Of a DNA stretch of 64,000 bases, positions 50,889-59,366 are shown piece after piece. The notes under the pieces are model-generated. The model did no database searches. It was given only the letters and a program-made list of their open reading frames with translations, and was not told the origin of the DNA. Position 1 is the stretch's first letter, and each line of letters begins with the position of its first letter. Made by a program: the position numbers and the translations under genes. Source of the DNA: UBA1181 sp045601045 (GTDB lineage Bacteria; Bacteroidota; Bacteroidia; Bacteroidales; Paludibacteraceae); NCBI GenBank assembly GCA_045601045.1, contig JAZRZA010000007.1, positions 11,243 to 75,242 of the forward strand, written 5' to 3'.

Positions 50889-51917
50889 ATGAGTAGAACG
50901 GAAATATCCACCTTGGGCGAATTTGGTCTAATCAAGCACCTCACCCAATCATTTGAACTTAAAAACAAATCATCCATCAAAGGTATTGGCGACGATGCCG
51001 CTATCTTGGATTACAAGAGCAAACAAGTTTTGGTCACCACCGACCTTTTGTTGGAAGGTGTCCATTTCGATCTCACCTATTGCCCGTTGAAGCACCTCGG
51101 ATACAAGTCTGCCGTTGTAAATATATCAGACATCTGCGCCATGAACGGGAAGCCAAAACAAATCACCGTCTCGTTGGGCGTTTCCAAAAGATTCTCCGTA
51201 GAGGATATGGAAGAGTTATATGCGGGCATCCAGTTGGCTTGCGACCGCTACGGCGTGGATTTGGTGGGTGGTGACACCTCCGCCTCCATGACGGGCCTCA
51301 CCATCAGCATCACCTGTATTGGCGAGGGAGAAAAGAATAAGGTGGTTTGCAGAAATACCGCCAAAGCCAACGACCTGATTTGCGTGTCGGGCGATTTGGG
51401 CGCGGCCTATATGGGGTTGTTGCTATTGGAGCGAGAGAAGAAGATCTTCTCCGGCGATGAGAGCGTGCAACCTGATTTCGCTGGGAAAGAGTATATCATT
51501 GAGCGACAATTGAAGCCAGAGGCACGAAAAGACATCATTGAGTCTTTGGAACGCATCAAAGTGGTCCCTACCGCCATGATGGACATCTCCGATGGCCTAT
51601 CATCCGAGTTGCTCCACATCTGCACCCAGAGTGGTGTAGGTTGCCGCATTTACGAAGACAGAATTCCAATAGACTACCAAACAGCCGTTATGGCGGAGGA
51701 GTTCAACATGAATGTCACCACGGTGGCATTGAATGGTGGGGAAGATTACGAATTGCTCTTCACAGTGCCATTGGAGATGAACGATATTTTCCAGAACTTG
51801 CCAGGCATCAAAGTGATCGGACACACCACCGACGCATCATTAGGCACTTGTCTCATCACACGCGACGGACAAGAAATCACACTCAAAGCGCAAGGTTGGA
51901 ATTCACTTGAAAAATAA
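50889..51917 (+). CDS. thiL: Thiamine-monophosphate kinase
   Basis: Phosphorylates thiamine monophosphate to thiamine pyrophosphate with ATP, the last step of cofactor synthesis. The 342-residue protein shows the family pattern: GEFGLIKHL, GIGDDAAILDY, VTTDLLLEGVHFDL, GYKSAVVNISDICAMNGKP, LVGGDTSASMTGLTISI, MMDISDGLSSELLHIC and LNGGEDYELLFTVP. The other thi genes are not in this window. The stop codon lies in a short tandem repeat that runs toward the PorE-like gene. Confidence 0.95.
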   Translation: MSRTEISTLGEFGLIKHLTQSFELKNKSSIKGIGDDAAILDYKSKQVLVTTDLLLEGVHFDLTYCPLKHLGYKSAVVNISDICAMNGKPKQITVSLGVSKRFSVEDMEELYAGIQLACDRYGVDLVGGDTSASMTGLTISITCIGEGEKNKVVCRNTAKANDLICVSGDLGAAYMGLLLLEREKKIFSGDESVQPDFAGKEYIIERQLKPEARKDIIESLERIKVVPTAMMDISDGLSSELLHICTQSGVGCRIYEDRIPIDYQTAVMAEEFNMNVTTVALNGGEDYELLFTVPLEMNDIFQNLPGIKVIGHTTDASLGTCLITRDGQEITLKAQGWNSLEK

Positions 51918-51949
51918 AGCCTTGAAAATAAAGTCTTGAAAAATAAAGC
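51905..51949 (+). repeat. Three short tandem repeats at the thiL stop
   Basis: The unit CTTGAAAA(A)TAAAG is repeated three times. The first copy includes the thiL stop codon; the others are noncoding and contain in-frame-like stops. Probably replication slippage. Confidence 0.8.
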
Positions 51950-51987
51950 AAGGATTTCCTCGTTTGAGTAATAAACAGATAAAGAAT

Positions 51988-53985
51988 ATGATTCGATTAA
52001 CAAAATACCGTAGATTAATACCACTCCTTATTGGCATATTCGCCTTATCATCTCTTTGCGGATGCTCTGTAAAGAGACAACTGAAAAAGGCGGACAAAAA
52101 ATACGAGATCGGAGAATACTACAATGCGGCCACCATTTACAACAAAGTTTATCCTAAGGTGAAAACAAAGGATAGACAACTTAAATCCTACTCCGCATTC
52201 AAGTTGGGTGATTGTTATCGTCTCACCAATATCAACGACCGTTCGGAACGGGCCTTCGCCAACGCCGTACGTTACAACTACAAGGATTCCATCGTATATC
52301 TCTACTTTGCAGACGCATTAAGAAAGAATATGAAATTGAAGGACGCCAATACAATGTATGACATCTACTTGGCATCCCACCCAGATGACATCCGGGCCAT
52401 CAACGGCAAGAAATCCGTAGAGGAGGTTGCTGATTGGATGAAGAATCCAACCCGTTACATCGTACGCAAAGAGGAGTTCTTCGCCTCCAAACGCGCGGAA
52501 TTCTCGCCTTCCTTTCCTGGCGGAGATGGAGACATTGTCTACTTCAACTCATCCAGAGAGAATAAGGAGACCGGCAACAACAACAGTAAAATCACAGGCC
52601 TTCGAAACAATGATATCTTCATGGCGAAGCGTAACTCATTGGGCCAATGGGACAACATAGAGCCTGTTGAGGGAGATATCAACACGGAAATGGATGAAGG
52701 ATCCCCCTCTTTCTCCTCAGACGGAAAAACCATGTACTTCACCCGATGCGTGACACAGAAGGGAGAAAACCGCGGCGCGCAAATTTGCTCCGTTACCCGT
52801 TCCGGCGGTAAGTGGGGCAAGGTCATTGAGGTGGAACTCTCCAAAGATAGTTCCATCACCTTCGCGCACCCAACCGTTTCACCAGACGGCAAGTATCTCT
52901 ATTTCATCTCCGATATGGAGGGTGGATTCGGCGGCAAAGATATCTGGCGATGCGAAAAGAATGGTAACTCCTATGGAGCACCGGTCAACTTAGGACCTTC
53001 CATCAACACACCAGGCGACGAGATGTTCCCTTACATACGTGAAAACGGGAGCCTCTACTTCTCCTCCACCGGCCATCCTGGATTCGGAGGATTGGATATC
53101 TACTACGCCAACGAGATTGAGGAGGGCAACTGGAGCGTCACCAACATGATGTCGCCGATCAACTCCAACGGAGATGACTTCGGCATCAGTTTCATACAAG
53201 GAAAAGAAAAAGGCCTCTTCTCTTCCAACAGAGGAGAAAAGAAGGGTTACGATAAGATCTACTCTTTCGAATTACCGGAAGTGGAATTCCTCATCGACGG
53301 AAAGGTGACGGAAATGTCCGGTGAACCTATCGGAGGCGCTACCGTCCGCATCGTTGGCGACGACGGAACCAATACGAAAGTACAATCCAAGAACGACGGA
53401 ACATTTAAGATATCCCTCAACAAAGGGGTGAGATATGTTCTATTGGGCAATTGCCGAGGCTACCTCAACCAGAAAGAGGACGCGGTCACAGTAGATTTGG
53501 AGGATTCCAAAACATTCCCGATCAACTTCACCCTCGCGTCATTGAGCAAACCAGTCGGATTGGACAACATCTTTTTCGAATTCGGCAAGGCGACTTTAAC
53601 GCCTGAATCCTCTTCCGCATTGGATAAGTTGGTGAAAATCCTCAACGACAACCCCAACATCACCATTGAGATCGGCGCCCACACCGACCGCGTAGGTTCG
53701 GCTGACGGCAACTTGCAATTGTCTGGAAAGCGCGCGCAATCCGTTGTTGATTACCTTGTCAAAGGAGGTATTGAGGCAGAGCGTTTGACCGCCAAGGGTT
53801 ATGGTAAGACACAACCCGTCGTAGTGGACAAGAAACTCAAGAAAGCCTATCCTTTCCTTAAAGAGGAGACACCTTTGGACGAGGAATACATTGATACCCT
53901 CACCGACGAGCAGAAGGATATCGCGGATTCCATCAACCGTCGTACCGAGTTCCGCGTATTAAAAACCACCTATAAGATGTATTGA
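51988..53985 (+). CDS. porE: PorE-like T9SS lipoprotein (TPR, propeller, regulatory-like domain, OmpA)
   Basis: About 665 residues. MIRLTKYRRLIPLLIGIFALSSLCGC carries a lipobox; an upstream TTG at 51964 is less likely. Order: TPR-like helices (RQLKKADKKYEIGEYYNAATIYNKV...), a PD40 beta-propeller (FSSDGKTMYFTRC, VSPDGKYLYFISDMEGGFGGKDIW, ENGSLYFSSTGHPGFGGLDIYY), a carboxypeptidase-regulatory-like domain (LIDGKVTEMSGEPIGGATVRIVGDD), and an OmpA domain (IFFEFGKATLTPESSSALDKLV ... IGAHTDRVGS). This is the architecture of PorE, which links the T9SS to peptidoglycan. Next is a tiny basic protein gene; gldE-gldD-gldG follow, other T9SS/gliding-linked genes. Confidence 0.88.
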   Translation: MIRLTKYRRLIPLLIGIFALSSLCGCSVKRQLKKADKKYEIGEYYNAATIYNKVYPKVKTKDRQLKSYSAFKLGDCYRLTNINDRSERAFANAVRYNYKDSIVYLYFADALRKNMKLKDANTMYDIYLASHPDDIRAINGKKSVEEVADWMKNPTRYIVRKEEFFASKRAEFSPSFPGGDGDIVYFNSSRENKETGNNNSKITGLRNNDIFMAKRNSLGQWDNIEPVEGDINTEMDEGSPSFSSDGKTMYFTRCVTQKGENRGAQICSVTRSGGKWGKVIEVELSKDSSITFAHPTVSPDGKYLYFISDMEGGFGGKDIWRCEKNGNSYGAPVNLGPSINTPGDEMFPYIRENGSLYFSSTGHPGFGGLDIYYANEIEEGNWSVTNMMSPINSNGDDFGISFIQGKEKGLFSSNRGEKKGYDKIYSFELPEVEFLIDGKVTEMSGEPIGGATVRIVGDDGTNTKVQSKNDGTFKISLNKGVRYVLLGNCRGYLNQKEDAVTVDLEDSKTFPINFTLASLSKPVGLDNIFFEFGKATLTPESSSALDKLVKILNDNPNITIEIGAHTDRVGSADGNLQLSGKRAQSVVDYLVKGGIEAERLTAKGYGKTQPVVVDKKLKKAYPFLKEETPLDEEYIDTLTDEQKDIADSINRRTEFRVLKTTYKMY

Positions 53986-53986
53986 T

Positions 53987-54142
53987 ATGGCAAGAGGCAG
54001 AGGAGGAAGGAAAGAGGTGGGGGGAAACCCCAAGAATCCATTCAGATTCAACACCAACGCCAAGAAAAAATCGAGCGGCAAGCGAATCGGTAAGTCAAAG
54101 CCCGAAAAGGCCAACAATATGTTGAATAGACGCATTAAATAA
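53987..54142 (+). CDS. Small basic protein, 51 residues
   Basis: Starts one base after the PorE-like stop. The product begins MARGRGGRKEVGGNPKNPFR and continues with many Lys/Arg (KKKSSGKRIGKSKPEK) to NMLNRRIK. It has no signal peptide and is very basic, so binding to nucleic acid or ribosomes is possible, but no family is recognised. Tight spacing and sensible codon use support a real gene; it would be cotranscribed with the PorE-like gene. Confidence 0.65.
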   Translation: MARGRGGRKEVGGNPKNPFRFNTNAKKKSSGKRIGKSKPEKANNMLNRRIK

Positions 54143-54147
54143 ATTTG

Positions 54148-54155
54148 TATATTTG
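54148..54155 (+). promoter_or_regulatory. Promoter -7 box (TATATTTG) of the gldE operon
   Basis: Exact TAnnTTTG match 50 bases upstream of the gldE TTG. A small AGAGTCGG...CCGGCTCT hairpin (about 54158-54179) lies just after it. Confidence 0.5.
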
Positions 54156-54204
54156 CAGAGTCGGAAAAGCTCCGGCTCTATATGTTTAACGAAATTGTAA
54201 AGAT

Positions 54205-55542
54205 TTGGACATACCACTTCAATCTTCCCTTTGGGAAATGATCAACACCCCATCATTTTGGGGCAATGTAACAATAGCATTGGCTATTTTGGTCGCACTT
54301 GTATCCTATGTGCTACTCTCCTTCACAGCCTTCTTCGAATCTGAGTTCTTCTCATTGAACAGCAGCGAGATGGCAGAAATCAAAATTTCCAACGAGAAAA
54401 AATTCGACCGTCTCAAAACCTTGTCAGAAGACCCTCTTCAAACACTAGGAGGCATCATATCAACTCGTTACGCATTAATCGTCAGCGCATTGATGACCAC
54501 ATCACTGCTCCTTTGGCATTTCTTCGCGCTAACCATCCTGCCTATTTGGGCCAAATGGATCATATCATTCATCGTCATTGGTATGTTGCTCTCCATCTTC
54601 GCGGAATATATTCCTAAAAAGATGGCTGACAAAAACAGCCAAAAACATCTATGCGAAAGCGCCAATTTGATGCACTGGTTGGGTATAATATTCGCCCCCT
54701 TCACCAAAATGCTGATGATGAAGACTGGCGTCGTGGAGCGCAGATTGGAATCACGCACACAACACAGCGCCGCCATCGAGGATATCTCCGACAACCTGAA
54801 TCTTTCCGGCGCGGAGACCTTGGATGAGAAGGAGATTCTTCTCGGCGTCATGAATTTTGGGAAGATCAGCGTGGATGAGATCATGCAACCGCGTGTGGAC
54901 ATCGTAGATGTGGACTACAATAGCGATTTTGAGACAGTATTGAAGATCATCCGTGAGTCGGAATACTCCCGACTACCCGTCTACGAAGACTCCATTGACT
55001 ATGTGAAGGGAATCCTCTATATCAAGGATTTTCTCCAATACATGGACCAAGAAAAGGATTTCAAATGGCAAGAGCATATCCGCGAAGCCTATTTCGTGCC
55101 TGAAAACAAAAAGATCGACGACCTTTTGAAGGAGTTTCAACAGAAACACATCCACATGGCGGTGGTCGTTGATGAATTCGGCGGCACATCCGGCATCGTG
55201 ACCATGGAGGATATCATCGAAGTGATCGTGGGCGATATCTGCGACGAACACGATGAAGAGGAGAAACAGATCACCCCTATCGATCCCAACACCTACATCT
55301 TGGATGGCAAACTATTACTCTCCGAATTCTACCACCTTTTGGATGTGGAGAGAGAGGCATTCGAGAAAGTGTCCGGAGATGCGGACACCTTAGCTGGGTT
55401 GATTCTTGAATCCAAAGGATATATCCCTACCCCAGGCGAAACATTCGATTTGGAGAATTACCACTTCGAGATTCTGTCTGCGGATAAGAGAAGAATAAAA
55501 GAGATAAAATTCGTGATCAACAACGAAAAAAACGAACAATGA
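54205..55542 (+). CDS. gldE: GldE, CNNM/CBS-domain membrane protein
   Basis: A 445-residue inner-membrane protein of the HlyC/CorC (CNNM) family. The N-terminal membrane domain (ALVSYVLLSFTAFFESEFFSLNSSE ... IPKKMADKN) is followed by two CBS domains (PRVDIVDVDYN...YSRLPVYEDS; HMAVVVDEFGGTSGIVTMEDIIEVIVGDI) and a CorC_HlyC C-terminal domain (LAGLILESKGYIPTPGETFD). Linkage to gldD identifies it as GldE, a suppressor/partner of GldD in gliding and T9SS function. I start at a TTG (MDIPLQSS); the ATG at 54238 would remove 11 residues. It overlaps gldD by four bases. Confidence 0.92.
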   Translation: MDIPLQSSLWEMINTPSFWGNVTIALAILVALVSYVLLSFTAFFESEFFSLNSSEMAEIKISNEKKFDRLKTLSEDPLQTLGGIISTRYALIVSALMTTSLLLWHFFALTILPIWAKWIISFIVIGMLLSIFAEYIPKKMADKNSQKHLCESANLMHWLGIIFAPFTKMLMMKTGVVERRLESRTQHSAAIEDISDNLNLSGAETLDEKEILLGVMNFGKISVDEIMQPRVDIVDVDYNSDFETVLKIIRESEYSRLPVYEDSIDYVKGILYIKDFLQYMDQEKDFKWQEHIREAYFVPENKKIDDLLKEFQQKHIHMAVVVDEFGGTSGIVTMEDIIEVIVGDICDEHDEEEKQITPIDPNTYILDGKLLLSEFYHLLDVEREAFEKVSGDADTLAGLILESKGYIPTPGETFDLENYHFEILSADKRRIKEIKFVINNEKNEQ

Positions 55543-56117
55543 AAAGAGTGATTTACATCATGTGGATGCTCCTAATGGGCACGATGTTCAGCGCTTGTAC
55601 TGAATACATGCCTAAACCCAAAGGATACTTCCGCATAGACCTGCCGGAGAAGGAATACAAAACGTTCCACAAAGAGGGATTCCCTTGCAGTTTCGAATAT
55701 GCGGAGAATGTTTCCACCGTGAAAACGAGCGCCACCGACGCGGACTCCGTTTGGGTCGATGTCATCTATCCCAAGTGCAACGCGCGCATATACGGAACCT
55801 ATCGTAAAGTGGAGAACAATTTCGATCAACTATCCGAGGAGGCATACAAACTGGTCTACCAACCACACGTCTCCAAGGCTGAGGGTATTAATTCCTCCTT
55901 CTACTACAACGACGAGCACAAGGTTTACGGTATGTTCTACGAGTTGAAGGGCAACACAGCTTCCAACATTCAATTCGCCATGTCGGACAGCACTCATCAC
56001 TTCCTCCGCGGAGCGCTCTATTTCAACGCCAATCCCAACAAGGATTCCATCGCGCCAGTGGTGGAATATATCAAGGAGGATATTATTAATTTGATCAGTA
56101 CATTGGAATGGAAATAA
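55539..56117 (+). CDS. gldD: Gliding-motility-associated lipoprotein GldD
   Basis: A 192-residue lipoprotein (lipobox MFSACTEY) with the family's opening PKPKGYFRIDLPEKEYKTF and C-terminal region FYNDEHKVYGMFYELKGNTASNIQFAMSDSTHHFLRGALYF. GldD is needed for gliding and T9SS-related functions in Flavobacterium; its role in non-gliding Bacteroidales is unclear. Overlap with gldE (four bases) and gldG (ten bases) implies one translationally coupled operon. Confidence 0.92.
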   Translation: MKRVIYIMWMLLMGTMFSACTEYMPKPKGYFRIDLPEKEYKTFHKEGFPCSFEYAENVSTVKTSATDADSVWVDVIYPKCNARIYGTYRKVENNFDQLSEEAYKLVYQPHVSKAEGINSSFYYNDEHKVYGMFYELKGNTASNIQFAMSDSTHHFLRGALYFNANPNKDSIAPVVEYIKEDIINLISTLEWK

Positions 56118-57808
56118 TAAAGAAGAGTCTCCATATCATCCTATTCGCCATAGCGGTCATAGCCGTCTATTTCCTATCGGAACGCTACTTCTTCCGCATA
56201 GACTTGACATCAGAGAAAAGATATTCTCTATCGGATAACACCAAGAAATTATTGGGTTCCATGGAGAAAGAACTAAACGTCACCGTCTATTTGGACGGAG
56301 ATCTGAACGCAGGATTCCTTCGCCTACGAAAGGCGACCAAGGAGATGTTGGACGAATTCAGCGCTTATGCGGGGGGCAACGTTCGATACACCTTTGAGAA
56401 TCCATCCGCTGGCGCCACCAACGAGGATAGAGACAAAAAGTACGAGGAATTGGAGAAGCGAGGCATGCGAGGCATTTTGGTACACGACAGAGACCAAGAG
56501 GGTCAAAAGATGCAAAAGGTTGTATTCCCTTGGATGGAGATCAGTTACAACGGCAAAACCAGACCTGTCAATCTCCTGAAGAATGTGCCAGACAAATCTG
56601 GCGAGGAAAACCTCAACACCTCCATAGAGACTTTGGAATACGAAATCACAGACGCCATCCGTCTAATGACGACCACGGAAGTACCCAAAGTCGCTTTTCT
56701 GGAGGGCCACGGCGAATGGGTGCAACCTTTGGTTTATGACATGTCCCAAGAGCTGAGCCGGTACTACCAAGTGGACCGCGGATCCATCACAGACGATCCC
56801 GCCATCCTTGACAACTACAAAGCCATCATCGTGGCGGGTCCTACCGAGAAATTCTCCGAGAAGGACAAATACGCCCTCGACCAATATATCATGAAGGGCG
56901 GAAAAGTGCTTTGGCTATTAGATGGCGCGCGCATCTCATTGGACAGTCTCTCCACCGCTTCACAAACCGTGGGTATCGAGAACAATGTGAACTTGGGCGA
57001 CCAACTCTTCAACTATGGTGTGCGCATCAACGCCGACTTGGTACAAGACGTGCAATGTTTGCTGATTCCAGTAAACACAGCCCGTATGGGAGACCAACCT
57101 AAATATGAGCCTATGCCATGGTATTACTCTCCATTGGCGCTGGCCGTACCAGTTCATCCCATCTCAAAGAATTTGGCTCCTGTGAAGACGGAGTTTGTCA
57201 GTTCCATCGATTTCGTAAACAACGAAATGGATGTCAAAAAGACGCCTTTGTTGGTAACCTCTACAGGTACACACGTTCAAAATGTGCCATCCATCGTCAG
57301 CATGGAGGTGGTCAATGTGGAAAAGAACGGCTATTACTTCAATAGACACAACCTTATGGTCGGCTCCGTATTGGAGGGAGTTTTCCCTTCAGCCTTCAAA
57401 AATAGAATGGTGCCAGAGGGCATCAGAAGCACAGAAAAGACCATTACAGAGAGTAAACCCACTAAGATGGTAGTCATAGCCGATGGCGATGTGATACGCA
57501 ACGACGTGCAAGGAAAAGGCGAAAATATGAATATCCTACCGCTCGGCTACGACCGATATATGAACCAACAATTCAGCAACAAGGAGTTCCTTCTGAACGC
57601 GGTCAACTACCTTACGGATGACGACGGATGGATGTCTCTCCGTTCCCGTGAAATCAAACTCCGCCTTTTGAACAAACCTGCCATTATTGGACAACGTACC
57701 TTCTGGCAGGTGACCAACGTGGTGTTGCCACTCCTCATTTTAGGCCTTTTCGGATTGATATTCAATCTTGTACGCAAAAGAAGATTTACAGGAGATTTAA
57801 AAAAGTAG
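56108..57808 (+). CDS. gldG: GldG, ABC-type gliding-motility-associated protein
   Basis: A 566-residue membrane protein. It has an N-terminal helix (IILFAIAVIAVYFLSERYF), the GldG opening FRIDLTSEKRYSLSDNTKKLLGSMEKELNVTVYLDGDLNAGFLRL, the ABC_transp_aux/GIFT-like extracytoplasmic region (KVAFLEGHGEWVQPLVYDMSQELSRYY, IVAGPTEKFSEKDKYALDQYIMKGGKVLWLLDGA), and a C-terminal helix (VVLPLLILGLFGLIFNLVRKRRF). It normally works with the permease GldF, usually encoded just upstream; no gldF is found here. Full length is present. Confidence 0.92.
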   Translation: MEIIKKSLHIILFAIAVIAVYFLSERYFFRIDLTSEKRYSLSDNTKKLLGSMEKELNVTVYLDGDLNAGFLRLRKATKEMLDEFSAYAGGNVRYTFENPSAGATNEDRDKKYEELEKRGMRGILVHDRDQEGQKMQKVVFPWMEISYNGKTRPVNLLKNVPDKSGEENLNTSIETLEYEITDAIRLMTTTEVPKVAFLEGHGEWVQPLVYDMSQELSRYYQVDRGSITDDPAILDNYKAIIVAGPTEKFSEKDKYALDQYIMKGGKVLWLLDGARISLDSLSTASQTVGIENNVNLGDQLFNYGVRINADLVQDVQCLLIPVNTARMGDQPKYEPMPWYYSPLALAVPVHPISKNLAPVKTEFVSSIDFVNNEMDVKKTPLLVTSTGTHVQNVPSIVSMEVVNVEKNGYYFNRHNLMVGSVLEGVFPSAFKNRMVPEGIRSTEKTITESKPTKMVVIADGDVIRNDVQGKGENMNILPLGYDRYMNQQFSNKEFLLNAVNYLTDDDGWMSLRSREIKLRLLNKPAIIGQRTFWQVTNVVLPLLILGLFGLIFNLVRKRRFTGDLKK

Positions 57809-57850
57809 AACCGCTATTCAATACGGTTCCACTAACTATTCATTAAAAGC

Positions 57851-57877
57851 AAAAAAGGATGCCTCACAGAGGCATCC
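57851..57877 (-). terminator. Terminator of serB
   Basis: Nine-base perfect stem GGATGCCTC/GAGGCATCC with a three-base loop, followed by six T on the minus strand. It may also stop gldG read-through. Confidence 0.88.
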
Positions 57878-57898
57878 ACATCATATATCCTAGAAATA

Positions 57899-59122
57899 CT
57901 ACATCGCCTCAATGTGCGAATCCCTGAATCCAAGGAAGTAGAGGATTCCGTCCAATCCGATGGTGGAAATAGCTTGCCGCGCATTCTCCTTCACCTTTGG
58001 CTTCGCATGGAAGGCGATACCTAAGCCGGCAAGGTTGAGCATCGGAAGGTCGTTCGCGCCATCTCCCACAGCAATCACCTGCTCCAATTCAATCTTCTCC
58101 ACTTGGGCAATCAGATTCAACAACTCCGCCTTACGCTTTCCATCCACAATGTCTCCCACATAGTTTCCCGTGAGTTTTCCGTCCACAATCTCCAACTGGT
58201 TGGCATAGACATAGTCCACACCAAAACGTTGCTGCAAATAGCGTCCAAAATAGGTGAATCCTCCGGAGAGGATCGCAATCTTGTATCCGCAACGCTTCAG
58301 TACCGTCATCAGGCGGTCGGCACCCTCCATAATCGGAAGGTTCTCCGCAATGTCACGCATCACCGACTCATCCAATCCCTTCAACAAGGCCACACGGCGA
58401 CGGAAACTCTCGCTGAAATCAATCTCGCCACGCATGGCAGACTCCGTAATGGCACGCACCTGCTCACCTACGCCCGCACGATCCGCCAGCTCGTCAATCA
58501 CCTCAGTCTTGATCAAGGTGGAATCCATATCAAAGCAGATCAGACGACGGTTTCTGCGGTAGAGGTCATCATTTTGGAAAGATATATCAACGTGTTCCTG
58601 CGCGGAAATTTCCATAAAACGTTTCGACAAGGCACTCTTGTCTATCAATTCGCCACGAACGGAGAACTCGATACAGGAACGCACATCGTCCAAATCCTTC
58701 ATATCCAAAGAGGGACGACCGGAGAGACGCTTGATGGAGTCTATATTTAGATGCTGCTCCGCCACCGCCTTAGAGACCAAGGCCATTTGACGAGCCGTGA
58801 TCACATGACCCAACATCGTCACCACAAAGCGGTGTCTGCCTTGCTTATCGGCCCACTGCATGTACTCCTCGGAAGAGACTGGGGAGAATCGCACTTGAAC
58901 ACCCAATTCGGAACATTTGAAAAGGATCTCCTTCATGATATTTCCAGAAACGTTGGAATCGTCTATCTTCACCAAGAATCCCAAAGAGAGGGTGTGGTGG
59001 ATATCGGCCTGTCCGGCATCCAAAATGGTGGTGCCATATCTGCCCAAAATCTCCGTCACGGAGGCCGTCACACCTGGACGATCCTCGCCATATATGCTGA
59101 TCAAAATAATTTCACTCGTCAT
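57899..59122 (-). CDS. serB: Phosphoserine phosphatase with N-terminal ACT domains
   Basis: Last step of serine synthesis: phosphoserine to serine. The 407-residue protein has two ACT-like domains in its first half (LISIYGEDRPGVTASVTEILG..., FVVTMLGHVITARQMALVSKAV...) and a HAD phosphatase with FDMDSTLIKTEVIDELADRAGV (nucleophile Asp), ILSGGFTYFGRYLQQRFGVDY, GKRKAELLNLIAQ and AVGDGANDLPML. Serine feedback through the ACT part is plausible. It follows xseB on the minus strand. Confidence 0.95.
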   Translation of the reverse strand: MTSEIILISIYGEDRPGVTASVTEILGRYGTTILDAGQADIHHTLSLGFLVKIDDSNVSGNIMKEILFKCSELGVQVRFSPVSSEEYMQWADKQGRHRFVVTMLGHVITARQMALVSKAVAEQHLNIDSIKRLSGRPSLDMKDLDDVRSCIEFSVRGELIDKSALSKRFMEISAQEHVDISFQNDDLYRRNRRLICFDMDSTLIKTEVIDELADRAGVGEQVRAITESAMRGEIDFSESFRRRVALLKGLDESVMRDIAENLPIMEGADRLMTVLKRCGYKIAILSGGFTYFGRYLQQRFGVDYVYANQLEIVDGKLTGNYVGDIVDGKRKAELLNLIAQVEKIELEQVIAVGDGANDLPMLNLAGLGIAFHAKPKVKENARQAISTIGLDGILYFLGFRDSHIEAM

Positions 59123-59180
59123 AAATCCGTAATAGTATTATGCAATCGTAAGTTTATGTTACAGTAAGTATTTTCAAAAT

Positions 59181-59366
59181 TTAATCCAAGAACTTCTCCA
59201 CCTCTTCTGACGTTTGGTAAAGTTTATCCTTGCAAATTTTAAGCAATTCCTTCGCTCGCTTAGCCTGTTGGGTCAAGTTATCCATATCAGGCTCACCATT
59301 CTCCAATTGGTCCAATATCTCCTTCAATTCAGCCATAGCAGCCTTATAGCTCATCTCCTTCTTCAT
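59181..59366 (-). CDS. xseB: Exodeoxyribonuclease VII small subunit
   Basis: A 61-residue helical protein, YKAAMAELKEILDQLENGEPDMDNLTQQAKRAKELLKICKDKLYQTSEEVEKFLD, typical of XseB in length and pattern (LE.G..D...L....KRA..L...C...L). It overlaps xseA by 23 bases, so the two are coupled. Together they degrade single-stranded DNA. Confidence 0.94.
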   Translation of the reverse strand: MKKEMSYKAAMAELKEILDQLENGEPDMDNLTQQAKRAKELLKICKDKLYQTSEEVEKFLD

